DNA of 64,000 nucleotides, taken from Chryseobacterium sediminis. GTDB lineage: Bacteria > Bacteroidota > Bacteroidia > Flavobacteriales > Weeksellaceae. Below, in pieces: positions 1-7,720 of this stretch. The DNA lies in contig NZ_VUNZ01000001.1 in assembly GCF_008386505.1 (NCBI RefSeq), positions 1,481,937 to 1,545,936 on the forward strand, given 5' to 3'. The stretch's first letter is position 1. Every line of letters starts with the position of its first letter. The notes under the pieces were generated by a model. It saw only the letters and a list, made by a program, of their open reading frames with translations. It was not told the DNA's origin and searched no databases. The position numbers and the translations under genes were made by a program.

Positions 1-1
1 A

Positions 2-55
2 CTAACATCTTTAGGACACCATTACTGGAGATTAGTTAATGAAGGTAGAATTTAA
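2..55 (+). CDS. C-terminal tail of an unknown upstream gene (partial)
   Basis: The frame starting at base 2 stays open to a TAA at 53-55 and reads LTSLGHHYWRLVNEGRI. The next start codon follows after only 2 bases, which is the spacing expected inside an operon. The other two forward frames stop at 37-39 and 3-5, so this is the likeliest coding frame. Seventeen residues are too few to name a family. It is probably the gene before the nuclease in the same defence-like operon. Confidence 0.5.
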   Translation, partial: LTSLGHHYWRLVNEGRI

Positions 56-57
56 TC

Positions 58-1017
58 ATGGAAGGTTACAAAGAAAATTTTCTGGGAGATAGTTTTGTAG
101 TTGGAATACCTAATTATGAAGAGTACACAGATGATATTGCTTTGAATAATCAAACATCAAAACATCTATTAGATTATATATATTATAGTGTAATCCAAAG
201 TAAAAGTAGAAGAGTTCCTATTATTAGCGCAAGCAATATTTATAGAACAAAATTTGAAAAAGCAGATAGAATAGGAAATTTTAAGCAAGATGATAGGATT
301 AAAACTGAGGAACAATTAACGTCAAATGATTACACAAAATTAAATACTCTTAAAACTGCAAGTATTGAAAAAGGACATATGACTAAAAGAGAAGATGTGC
401 AATGGGATATTAATGGTGATATTCCTAATGCTCAAAAGGCTGCCCAAAGTACCTTCTTTTACCCAAATGCAGTTCCACAACATGATTCTTTAAATAATGG
501 ACCTTGGAAACATTTAGAAAATGCTGTTATTATAAAAGGTAGAGTACCAGAGCCAGTAAAGGTTTCAGTCTTTACCGGTCCTGTTTTAGATAAATCAGAT
601 CCAGAGTTTAAAGCAATGCTTCATGATGGCTCAGTATTTAAAATTCCAGTTTTATTTTGGAAAGTAATCTATTATTTAAAAGAAGATGGTAAACTTTACA
701 GAGCAGGATTTTTAATGGGTCAAATTAATCCTTTAAGAAAGGATAATCTAATTAATGAAATTGGAATTAGAGACTTTGATATAATTGAAAAAAAATCATC
801 ATTGAAACCCTTCCTTGATTTTAAAGAAGATGAAAACTATCAAGTTTCAGTATTATTAATAGAAGAGCTAACTAAACTAAAATTTCAAGATGCTATAGAC
901 AGACATCAAGATAAAAAACCTACAATTTTGACACTTCAAGAAGTCCAAATTCGAAATTTTGATGAAAGTATAGTTAACCAAGAATCTAATTATGAAATTT
1001 CCGGGTTAATAGTTTAA
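58..1017 (+). CDS. DNA/RNA non-specific endonuclease (beta-beta-alpha-metal, Serratia nuclease type)
   Basis: The 319-residue protein carries the Serratia-type nuclease signature. EKGHM contains the general base H107 in place of the usual DRGH. Then come N137 (YPNAVPQ), N146 (LNNGPW) and E154 (KHLE). The spacing N137-N146-E154 is 9 and 8 residues, which fits the family's metal-binding helix. The substrate should be DNA and/or RNA, cut with one Mg ion. No signal peptide is visible, so a cytoplasmic role is more likely than a secreted nutrient nuclease. It lies 2 bases after the previous frame and 9 bases before a TIR-like gene. The codons are much more A/T-rich than in genes after 2.3 kb, which suggests acquisition. 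The regulatory role is inferred from context. Confidence 0.85.
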   Translation: MEGYKENFLGDSFVVGIPNYEEYTDDIALNNQTSKHLLDYIYYSVIQSKSRRVPIISASNIYRTKFEKADRIGNFKQDDRIKTEEQLTSNDYTKLNTLKTASIEKGHMTKREDVQWDINGDIPNAQKAAQSTFFYPNAVPQHDSLNNGPWKHLENAVIIKGRVPEPVKVSVFTGPVLDKSDPEFKAMLHDGSVFKIPVLFWKVIYYLKEDGKLYRAGFLMGQINPLRKDNLINEIGIRDFDIIEKKSSLKPFLDFKEDENYQVSVLLIEELTKLKFQDAIDRHQDKKPTILTLQEVQIRNFDESIVNQESNYEISGLIV

Positions 1018-1026
1018 TATATAAAT

Positions 1027-1521
1027 ATGAAAAGTACTAAAAACGTTTTTATTTCTCATCCTACACCTCATAATAAGTATCAAGAAGTTTTTTTGTCTCA
1101 TATAAGAAGCGAGCTAGAGAAGCATGAATTACATCCTATTAATCTAGGAATAAATAATTGGAGTTTTAAAAGTCCTTTACAACCTATTAAAGATTTAATA
1201 GATAATTGTGTTGCAGCGATAATCATAGGGCTAGAAAGACATCATTGTTATATTGGCTATGAAAAAGAATTTACAAAACACTCCAAGGAAACAACTCATA
1301 AATATACTTCTTCTCCTTGGGTTCAAATTGAAGCAGGAATGGCATATCAAGCAGGACTTCCATTACTAATTTTAAAGGAAAATATAATATATAGTGAAGG
1401 AATTTTTGATCCACAAGTTAGTGATTCTTTTGTTTTTGATTTTGAATTAAGAAAAATGCAAAAACAACTATCTCCTGAAATAAAAGAAATAATTCTAAGT
1501 TGGACAAAACATATTAATTAA
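1027..1521 (+). CDS. TIR-like small protein (putative NAD-processing or signalling)
   Basis: The 164-residue protein begins with a TIR-type strand, NVFISHP (residues 6-12). A helix-strand stretch AAIIIGLE follows, then SPWVQIEAGMAY, where E102 sits in the W-x3-E-x-G-M-A context seen in TIR and related 2-deoxyribosyltransferase-like folds; there the Glu cleaves the glycosidic bond. Its gene lies 9 bases after the nuclease and 8 bases before a second TIR gene, so the three are almost certainly co-transcribed. By analogy with Thoeris ThsB proteins it may make or sense a nucleotide signal, but this is inference. It differs from the next gene product, so the pair may be functionally divided. The codons are very A/T-rich, like the nuclease. 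Confidence 0.65.
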   Translation: MKSTKNVFISHPTPHNKYQEVFLSHIRSELEKHELHPINLGINNWSFKSPLQPIKDLIDNCVAAIIIGLERHHCYIGYEKEFTKHSKETTHKYTSSPWVQIEAGMAYQAGLPLLILKENIIYSEGIFDPQVSDSFVFDFELRKMQKQLSPEIKEIILSWTKHIN

Positions 1522-1529
1522 TTTATATT

Positions 1530-2096
1530 ATGCCATTATTTACTAGTGATTATTTAAGAAGGCAATCAAGTGAAACATTAATTACCGAAAGTAAACGACT
1601 TTTTTCTTCTCAAGATAAATCAAATTTAAAGTTTGATATTTTTTTATCACATAGCTATTTAGATAGAAATGAAGTTTTTGGTTTATATAGAGAATTATCT
1701 TCTATGGGATATTTAGTATATGTTGACTGGATTGTTGATTCTGATTTAGATAGAAGTAATGTTACGAAGGCTTCTGCTGAATTAATCAGAAATAGAATGA
1801 AAAATTCGAAAAGTTTATTATTAGCTATTTCAACCAATGCTGCTATTTCGAAATGGATGCCTTGGGAACTGGGATATGTTGATGGTAATACTAATAGATG
1901 CGCAATAATTCCTGTTGCACAAAATAATGTTAATTATAATACATTTGAAAGAGTAGAATATTTAAAATTATACCCATATTTAGATAGAGCAACAATGATG
2001 GGTAGTCAAGATCAAAAAATTTGGGTCAATGAGGATACAAATACTTATGTTCTGTTAGAGCAATGGATAAGTGGTACAAATCCTTATAAAAGATAA
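1530..2096 (+). CDS. TIR domain protein
   Basis: The 188-residue protein has an N-terminal extension of about 33 residues and then a canonical TIR core. FDIFLSHS (35-42) is the first strand, followed by D-rich helices, the SKSLLLAIS strand and WMPWELGYVDG, whose E113 is the expected catalytic glutamate of NAD-cleaving TIRs. Bacterial TIRs of this kind either deplete NAD or make cyclic ADP-ribose-like second messengers in anti-phage systems such as Thoeris. It is the last gene of the cassette and is followed by a strong terminator. The catalytic motif makes enzyme activity likely; the product and the trigger are unknown. Confidence 0.8.
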   Translation: MPLFTSDYLRRQSSETLITESKRLFSSQDKSNLKFDIFLSHSYLDRNEVFGLYRELSSMGYLVYVDWIVDSDLDRSNVTKASAELIRNRMKNSKSLLLAISTNAAISKWMPWELGYVDGNTNRCAIIPVAQNNVNYNTFERVEYLKLYPYLDRATMMGSQDQKIWVNEDTNTYVLLEQWISGTNPYKR

Positions 2097-2140
2097 TTAT
2101 ATTAATATATTCTTAGAACTATTTTACAAATCCCTAACTA

Positions 2141-2170
2141 CCACACGAAAGGATTCGTGTGGTTTTATTA
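2141..2170 (+). terminator. Rho-independent terminator of the nuclease-TIR cassette
   Basis: A perfect 9-bp stem (CCACACGAA / TTCGTGTGG) with an AGGA loop is followed by TTTTATTATT. It lies 45 bases after the TIR stop codon and marks the right end of the cassette. Confidence 0.85.
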
Positions 2171-2331
2171 TTATAATTATTCAACCGTTCTACCAACAAC
2201 ATAATCTAAAAGTCCTATCTATTGTACTGTTCTATCTTTTTCAAACCAAAGCCCGCCCTATATCAATATTGAAGAGAGTTACCTATATTTGACACTTAAC
2301 GAAAATTGTAGAATACCCCAACACTTACCAT

Positions 2332-3012
2332 ATGAAAACAAAACTTAGCTATCTGTTCATTCTGTTATATGCTCTTGTAAGTGGTCAGGAAAAATCTATC
2401 ATTAATGACCTGAAGTTTTCTAACTATTTCGGACATCCAAAAACCATCACAGAGATCATCACTTATTCACCGGAGAACATCTATAAAAATATTTCCTATT
2501 ATGACAAAGAGGGATTTCTGACAAAAATAGAATATTACAATGCTATCGGAAGCGGATCTTCACATGAAAGGTCTATCAATAAAATCATTACCTATAATTC
2601 AAAGGACAAAGCCAAACGCCATTTTGAAGCCTTTAATCCTGGAAATAAGAAGATAGAAACTACAGGCTATTTTGAAAAAGTTTCGGATTCTCTGTACAAA
2701 AGAGTTTCAAATGGTTCTGTTCACAATATATCCCTTAGCAAGTTGTTTTATTTCGACAAAAATAACCGTCTTATAAAAACAGAAGAAACCGGAAATTTCT
2801 TTGAAACCCCAGTTAACAGTACTATTTTCTACACCTACATCAATGAAATGAGAAGTGAAACACTTCTCGAAGATGCCATTAAGCAAAAAAAATCTAAGCT
2901 CATTTATAAAAATGTAAAACTTGATTCTCAAGCCAACTCCATTTATGAAGAATTAGTAGATGATCAGGGAGCAATACAACAAAAAATAGAAAGAGTATTT
3001 GAATATTATTAA
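2332..3012 (+). CDS. Exported protein of unknown function
   Basis: The 226-residue product starts with a signal peptide (MKTKLSYLFILLYALVSG), so it should be periplasmic or surface exposed. The mature part has repeated short beta-like stretches around KIEYYNA, KIITYNS, YFEKVSD and FFYTYIN. This alternation of aromatic residues every other position resembles the YD/RHS-like or 'toast rack' beta repeats found in small Bacteroidetes exported proteins, but I do not recognise a family. It stands alone after the TIR terminator, with a gene-free repeat block downstream. Confidence 0.6.
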   Translation: MKTKLSYLFILLYALVSGQEKSIINDLKFSNYFGHPKTITEIITYSPENIYKNISYYDKEGFLTKIEYYNAIGSGSSHERSINKIITYNSKDKAKRHFEAFNPGNKKIETTGYFEKVSDSLYKRVSNGSVHNISLSKLFYFDKNNRLIKTEETGNFFETPVNSTIFYTYINEMRSETLLEDAIKQKKSKLIYKNVKLDSQANSIYEELVDDQGAIQQKIERVFEYY

Positions 3013-3066
3013 CCAGACTGGTTCAGCGCTTTCATAAACCTCCTACACCCTAAAAATTAATCAATA

Positions 3067-3480
3067 ACACTTACTCAAGTGTCTGGAACCAATTACAGAA
3101 ATAGCTTCAGCTGGTTCTCTAGTCATTACAGGTTCTTCCAAACAGCCTCTACGCACTTGAGAAACTGTCTGCAGACACTTAGATAAATATGTGTTGACAG
3201 TTATAAAAGTGTGTCTTAGAACATATAAACCGCCTTCCGACAGTTATCAAAGTGGCTATAACCACTTATCATACCCCCTCGAGGGACTTCCGAACGGACT
3301 CTACCCACTTGAGCAAGTGGCTCTACCCTGTTAAGTAAGGGTATCTCCCCCCTTGGGTAAGGGGGTGTAGGGGGTTGTACAAGGGGGTAAAGGGTGTTAC
3401 ATAAGGGGCTCGAGACCGTTATCAAAGAAGGTCCAGACCGTTGTTTTAGTGGCTCGAGGGACTTCTGAAGGGGGTAAAGA
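3067..3480. repeat. Degenerate 21-22 bp tandem repeat array (~19 units)
   Basis: A TT dinucleotide and its surroundings recur every 21 or 22 bases. The TT positions are 3071, 3093, 3115, 3136, 3157, 3179, 3201, (3223 decayed), 3244, 3266, 3288, 3309, 3331, 3353, 3375, 3397, 3419, 3441 and 3463. Well-preserved units read like ACCGTTATCAAAG..GG.., CCACTTGAGCAAGTGGCTC and GGTGTTACATAAGGGGCTC. The unit length is not a multiple of three, so the array is not made of in-frame peptide repeats. The block is locally richer in G/C than its surroundings. No protein or RNA family is recognised. It abuts the longer tandem repeat at 3488. Confidence 0.75.
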
Positions 3481-3487
3481 TTATAAA

Positions 3488-4110
3488 ACCACAAACATCC
3501 GTGAAAATCTGTGAGATCTGCGGTTAAATAAAACCACAAAAGTCACAAAAGCTTTAAACACTTAAATAAGCTTTAGAGATTATCATTACACAAAATAAGG
3601 ACACATAAGTTTTTTTAAAAATCTTTGATTTTTTTTAAGTGTAGAATATTAATAACAACATCTGTGAAAATCTGTGAGATCTGCGGTTAAAATAAAACCA
3701 CAAAAGTCACAAAAGCTTTAAACACTTAAGTAAGCTTTAGAGATTATCATTACACAAAATAAGAACACATAAGTTTTTTAAAAATCTTTGATTTTTGCTT
3801 AAGTGTACTTTTCATGTCTTTTATTTCAAATTTTCTTAAGTGACTAAAGTGTTAAAATAAACTAAAAAATTCTTAAATATTTAAGTAAGCTTTAGAGATT
3901 ATCATTACACAAAATAAGGACACATAAGTTTTTAAAATCTTCGATTTTTGCTTAAGTGTACTTTTTCATGTCTTTTATTTCAAATTTTCTTAAGTGACTA
4001 AAGTGTTAAAATAAACTACAAAATTCTTAAACATTTAAGCAAGCTTCAGAGGATATTCTTGCGCAGAATAAGGACACGTAAGTTTTTAATCTCAGATTTT
4101 TCTCAGATTT
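3488..4110. repeat. Four tandem copies of a ~155-164 bp non-coding repeat
   Basis: The marker GCTTTAGAGATTATCATTAC (degenerate in copy 4) occurs at about 3570, 3734, 3889 and 4043, giving spacings of 164, 155 and 154 bases. Each copy continues with ACACAAAATAAGGACACATAAG and a T-rich tract. Copies 2 and 3 share a downstream part containing TTCATGTCTTTTATTTC. Copies 1 and 2 are preceded by a shorter module with ATCTGTGAGATCTGCGGTTA (3488-3526 and 3655-3690). Copy 4 is the most diverged. One inverted copy lies at 13876-14027. There is no open frame of note. This is a dispersed intergenic repeat family of unknown role. Confidence 0.85.
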
Positions 4111-4181
4111 AAAGATTAGGCTACTGTGTGGAAAACTTAAATAATTTTTATATTTGAAGATCAACCAATACACCAATCAAA

Positions 4182-4670
4182 ATGAAAAATAGCACCTATG
4201 AAATAGAACTCAGGCCGACTGTAGTGGCTGATCTGGATACTCTTTTTGAATTTCAGCTTGATCATGAAGGAAGGCATTTGGCAGCATTTACTTCAAAAGA
4301 TTCTACGGATAAAGAAGCTTATCTGGCAAAATACACCAGATTACTGGCTGATCCTACCATCAACAATCAGACGATTATCGCCGGTAATGTAATCGCCGGA
4401 AGTATCGCCAAGTTTATCATGGAAGGTGATGCAGAAATTACCTATTGGATAGATAAGCCTTTCTGGGGAAAAGGCGTTGCCACCACAGCACTGAAAGATT
4501 TTCTTACCCTTGAAACCACAAGACCTATTTTCGGACGTGTAGCCTTTGACAATTTTGGCTCACAAAAAGTTCTGGAACACTGTGGATTTGTCAAAATCGG
4601 TACAGATAAAGGTTTTGCCCATGAGAGACAAACCGAGATCGAGGAATATATTTATATACTTGAGTATTAA
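4182..4670 (+). CDS. GNAT family N-acetyltransferase (RimJ/RimL-like)
   Basis: The 162-residue length and fold order fit the RimJ/RimL branch of GNAT acetyltransferases, which transfer acetyl from acetyl-CoA to an amine. The start IELRPTVVADLDTLFEF is the usual first strand and helix. GKGVATTALKDFL is the acetyl-CoA pyrophosphate-binding loop (variant of RxGxGxA). VAFDNFGSQKVLEHCGF is the characteristic motif B region of this branch, followed by a short beta end. The gene sits alone after the repeat block and converges on the AraC regulator. Substrate unknown. Confidence 0.85.
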   Translation: MKNSTYEIELRPTVVADLDTLFEFQLDHEGRHLAAFTSKDSTDKEAYLAKYTRLLADPTINNQTIIAGNVIAGSIAKFIMEGDAEITYWIDKPFWGKGVATTALKDFLTLETTRPIFGRVAFDNFGSQKVLEHCGFVKIGTDKGFAHERQTEIEEYIYILEY

Positions 4671-4692
4671 TGCAGCCCCTATACCGCAAAGA

Positions 4693-5613
4693 TTAATTGA
4701 AAGACTTCCTGAATTCTAAAGGAGAAAGCTTGGTCTTGGTTTTAAATAAATTACTGAACGACTGGGAATGCTCAAACCCCAGTGCATAGGCCACTTCACT
4801 CACAGACAGGCTGGTGGTGGAAAGCATTTCTTTGGCCTGACTGATCAGTTTATCATGAATATGCTGCTGGGTACTCTGCCCCGTTAAGGAACGCAGCATA
4901 TCGCTTAAATAACTGGGTGAAAGATGGAGGTTTTCTGCAAAATAACTTACCGTAGGAATTCCTTTATTGAGAGACATTTCATCTTTAAAATACCCATCCA
5001 GCAAATCTTCAAATTTCTGCAGAAGGGTGCTGCTGGTTGCTTTACGGGTGATAAACTGGCGTTTATAAAAACGGTTGGCATAGTTAAGGAGCAGTTCTAT
5101 CTGAGAGATTATCACATCATGGCTGAAGTCATCAATACGGCTGTTGAGTTCAGATTCAATAAAATTAAAGATAGAAAGTACCGTATTTTTCTCTTCTTCA
5201 GAAAGGTGCAGGGTTTCTTTTGTGGAATAGGAAAAAAAACCATATTGCCTGATTTTTCTGGCGATGGGATATCCTAAAAAGAAATCAGGATGAATAAGCA
5301 GAGAATATTGTGAGCAGACCGTATCACTGTTTCCGTTCCCTCCTATCACCTGGCCGGGTGCTGCAAAGAGCAGTCCGCCTTCATTAAAATCATAATAGCC
5401 CTGTCCGTATTCTATTCTGCCGTCCAGTTTGGGTTTATAGGATATTTTATAGAAACTCAATACATGTTTTTGGGACAATTTATCAGTAGCAACCAGATTA
5501 TGTGCCCCATTCATTAAGCTAATGAGAGGGTGCTTGGGCGTTGGCAGTCCGAAAAACCGGCTGGCCTCTGATAACGATTCAAATTTGAACGGAGTTTGAT
5601 CTGTCTTTTTCAT
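4693..5613 (-). CDS. AraC family transcriptional regulator
   Basis: The 306-residue protein has an N-terminal cupin-like sensor region (about 30-180, including the IEYGQGYYDFNEGGLLFAAP stretch) and a C-terminal AraC DNA-binding domain with two helix-turn-helices (about 205-306). The second one reads SVSEVAYALGFEHSQSF, and the end is LSPLEFRKSFN. It belongs to the same subfamily and has the same length as the protein at 12882-13802. The gene lies directly downstream of the SDR gene on the same strand, with a terminator between them, so the two are adjacent but separate units. It may regulate the SDR gene; that is inference. Confidence 0.9.
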   Translation of the reverse strand: MKKTDQTPFKFESLSEASRFFGLPTPKHPLISLMNGAHNLVATDKLSQKHVLSFYKISYKPKLDGRIEYGQGYYDFNEGGLLFAAPGQVIGGNGNSDTVCSQYSLLIHPDFFLGYPIARKIRQYGFFSYSTKETLHLSEEEKNTVLSIFNFIESELNSRIDDFSHDVIISQIELLLNYANRFYKRQFITRKATSSTLLQKFEDLLDGYFKDEMSLNKGIPTVSYFAENLHLSPSYLSDMLRSLTGQSTQQHIHDKLISQAKEMLSTTSLSVSEVAYALGFEHSQSFSNLFKTKTKLSPLEFRKSFN

Positions 5614-5637
5614 AAATGGTATTTTAAAGGTACGAAA

Positions 5638-5663
5638 AACCGGCTATAATTTTATAACCGGCT
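5638..5663 (-). terminator. Terminator of the SDR gene
   Basis: On the minus strand CCGGTTAT and ATAGCCGG pair (one G-U pair) around AAAATT and are followed by TTTTTCG. The hairpin lies 12 bases after the SDR stop codon and just before the AraC gene. Confidence 0.6.
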
Positions 5664-5674
5664 GTTACTGTTTG

Positions 5675-6505
5675 TTATGATCCCTGTGCTGCGCTGGAAA
5701 CTTCATCCCAGGCTTCCCAAAGATTGATTCTTTCTGCATATACAGACTTCACCAAAGGAAGGTTATGGCTTCCCAGATGGAAACGCAACGGTGGATTTTC
5801 GGCATCTACCATTTTGAAGAGAGCTTCCGGTGTTGCTTTAGGATCTCCCTTCTCATAAGACTGAATGGTCTTTATAAATTCTGTCTTAAAGTCATTGTAC
5901 ACCTCCATGTTCTGGGAAAACTTCAGTGAGTCCTGACTTCCGAATTCTGTAGCATACGCTCCCGGTTCTATAATAGTTACTTTAATCCCAAATTGCCTGA
6001 TCTCCTCCGCAAGACTCTCATGGATGGCTTCAAAAGCCCATTTGGAAGAACTGTAATACCCAATCACTGGCAATGTAACGTGCCCGAGATTACTTGATGT
6101 CCCCAGAATATGTCCATATCCCTGCTCTCTCATGATGGGCAATACCGCCTGAATGACACTTACAGGACCCAAAATATTGGTTTCATATAAAGCACGGATT
6201 TCATCTGCACCCGCCTCTTCAATAGTTCCTACCAGCGAATATCCTGCATTGTTCAGTACGATATCCAGTTTTCCGAAATGCTGGTGGGCTTTATGTACGG
6301 CTTCTTTTACCTGCTCAGGCTGGGTAACATCCAATGCTAAAGTAAGTACATTATCCCCATATTTCTCTTTAAAATCGGCAATGCTTTCCAGTTTTCTTGC
6401 AGTGGCCACCACTTTGTCACCACGTTCCAACGCTGCCTCAGCCCAGATACGCCCGAAACCTCTTGATGCTCCGGTTATAAACCAGATTCTATTTTGCTGT
6501 ATCAT
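5675..6505 (-). CDS. Short-chain dehydrogenase/reductase
   Basis: This is a classical SDR of 276 residues using NAD(P). The TGASRGFGR nucleotide-binding loop is near residue 11, the NNAGYS motif near 91, and the catalytic Tyr and Lys lie in YSSSK near 152-156, with the Ser in GTSSN upstream. The R after TGAS hints at NADPH preference. The substrate cannot be told. Related flavobacterial genes are often annotated as oxidoreductases near AraC or LysR regulators, as here. The upstream region carries a perfect palindromic repeat (6640-6672). Confidence 0.88.
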   Translation of the reverse strand: MIQQNRIWFITGASRGFGRIWAEAALERGDKVVATARKLESIADFKEKYGDNVLTLALDVTQPEQVKEAVHKAHQHFGKLDIVLNNAGYSLVGTIEEAGADEIRALYETNILGPVSVIQAVLPIMREQGYGHILGTSSNLGHVTLPVIGYYSSSKWAFEAIHESLAEEIRQFGIKVTIIEPGAYATEFGSQDSLKFSQNMEVYNDFKTEFIKTIQSYEKGDPKATPEALFKMVDAENPPLRFHLGSHNLPLVKSVYAERINLWEAWDEVSSAAQGS

Positions 6506-6639
6506 AATTTTAAAATGTTTTTTTGATAAAGCAAAATTATAAAGCCTGTCTCCTGAAATTGTAGTCTAATCGCAGAGCTTTGTAGGCGAATTGAGGATCT
6601 TTAATTTTTAAACAAAACCCAGAGGTGGCTATGCAAATA

Positions 6640-6672
6640 ACCCTTGTCAAGGTTTAGAACCTTGACAAGGGT
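6640..6672. repeat. Perfect palindromic repeat, CCTTGTCAA family, copy 1
   Basis: ACCCTTGTCAAGGTT and AACCTTGACAAGGGT form a perfect 15-bp stem with a 3-base loop. The same core occurs at 50641-50677. It lies between the LysR gene end and the SDR gene start, with no T-tract on the minus side, so it is a repeat element that could also act as an mRNA-end structure. Confidence 0.75.
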
Positions 6673-6759
6673 CTCAGATAACGTGTGGTAGCATCCTGAC
6701 AATGTTATCAATTGTTATTTTGAGGTATTACCATTGAGCAAAAAGTGATTCCTTAAAAA

Positions 6760-7626
6760 TTACAACAGCTCTGCATGCATCTCAATAAAGCACTGCAAAG
6801 CTTTAGACTGCGGACCGTCTTTCCTGAAAACAAGAATGGTATTCATGGTTCCCAGCTGCTTGTTGAGGCCATAGGTCTTAATGTCTCTTCCGGCGTAGTA
6901 TTTAGAAATAATTTCTTCCGGCAGTATGCTGATTCCTAACCCTGCCTCCACGAAGTTGATCACGCCCTCAATAGAATTCAGGGTGGTACTTTTATAGTTC
7001 AGAATTCCTTTATGGCTTAACCACGATTCTAATCTTTCCCTGAAAATACAGCCTTCATCAAATACCACAATCTTCAGGGGTTCGTTCGCTATCAAAGTTT
7101 GCAGATTCGGACCTTTTGATGAGGTAAGAATCACAAGCTGTTCTTCTTTAATGCAGATTTTCTCCAGTCCTTTGGCATTTACCGGAGCAGAAACAAAAGC
7201 AGCATCCAACCTGTAATCCAGAACTCCGGAAAGTACAGCATCTCTTGTATCAGATTTAAACTCCAGCTCTATACCGGGGTATTTTTCGTCGAAACTGGTA
7301 AGGATCTCAGGAACTTTCAAAGCCATTGTTGTCTCTATACAGCCTATTTTCAGACAGCCTCTGATATTTTCACCACTCAGAATATTGTTCTTTGCTTCTT
7401 CCACCAAATGCTGAATCTGTTTAGAATACTGCATCAGGATCATACCTTCGGAAGTAAGCTCTACTTTCCTTGAAGTACGTGAAAAAAGCTGGGTCTTAAA
7501 CTCATCTTCAAGACTTTTTATTCTTGCCGTAACATTAGACTGAACGGTAAACATCGTAGAAGCAGCTTTAGTAAAACTGCCACTTTCTGCGACGGCTTCA
7601 AATATTTTCAAATCGTTTATATTCAT
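6760..7626 (-). CDS. LysR family transcriptional regulator
   Basis: The 288-residue protein has the typical LysR layout. A winged helix-turn-helix occupies residues 1-60 (INDLKIFEAVAESGSFTKAA, then the recognition helix VQSNVTARIKSLE). A periplasmic-binding-like effector domain follows (about 90-288), containing GCLKIGCIETT and LGISILPEE. The gene is divergent from the alpha/beta hydrolase gene with a 94-base gap holding a LysR-box-like near-palindrome. By the usual LysR rule it probably controls the hydrolase and oxidoreductase genes and itself. The effector is unknown. Confidence 0.92.
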   Translation of the reverse strand: MNINDLKIFEAVAESGSFTKAASTMFTVQSNVTARIKSLEDEFKTQLFSRTSRKVELTSEGMILMQYSKQIQHLVEEAKNNILSGENIRGCLKIGCIETTMALKVPEILTSFDEKYPGIELEFKSDTRDAVLSGVLDYRLDAAFVSAPVNAKGLEKICIKEEQLVILTSSKGPNLQTLIANEPLKIVVFDEGCIFRERLESWLSHKGILNYKSTTLNSIEGVINFVEAGLGISILPEEIISKYYAGRDIKTYGLNKQLGTMNTILVFRKDGPQSKALQCFIEMHAELL

Positions 7627-7652
7627 CCCAACTAATCATTAAAAGTGATTGC

Positions 7653-7702
7653 ATTGATTATAATTAATCGTTTCCAGTAATCAAATATCCGTATTAATTT
7701 TG
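7653..7702 (+). promoter_or_regulatory. LysR-box-like near-palindrome and promoter of the hydrolase gene
   Basis: ATTGATTATAATTAAT (7653-7668) is a palindrome but for one mismatched pair and carries the ATT..AAT ends common at LysR sites. Downstream, TTTC at 7671 and TAATTTTG at 7695-7702, 20 bases apart, match the Bacteroidetes -33/-7 pattern. Transcription would start near 7709, before the ATG at 7721, which argues against the TTG at 7700 as a start. Confidence 0.5.
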
Positions 7703-7720
7703 AACTGTCAAAAAAAATCA

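Noticed and set aside
2071-2292. 73-residue open frame overlapping the TIR gene end
   Set aside because: It runs through the terminator hairpin and shows no protein-like features.
3067-3480. CRISPR array
   Set aside because: There is no conserved direct repeat with unique spacers; units are contiguous 21-22 bp and degenerate, and no cas genes are present.
3216-3539. 107-residue open frame in the repeat block, minus strand
   Set aside because: It lies wholly in non-coding 22-bp repeats with drifting frame, and its sequence is rich in Pro/Leu from repeat bias.
7700-7720. TTG start for the hydrolase at 7700
   Set aside because: The promoter -7 box overlaps it; the ATG at 7721 gives a clean signal peptide.
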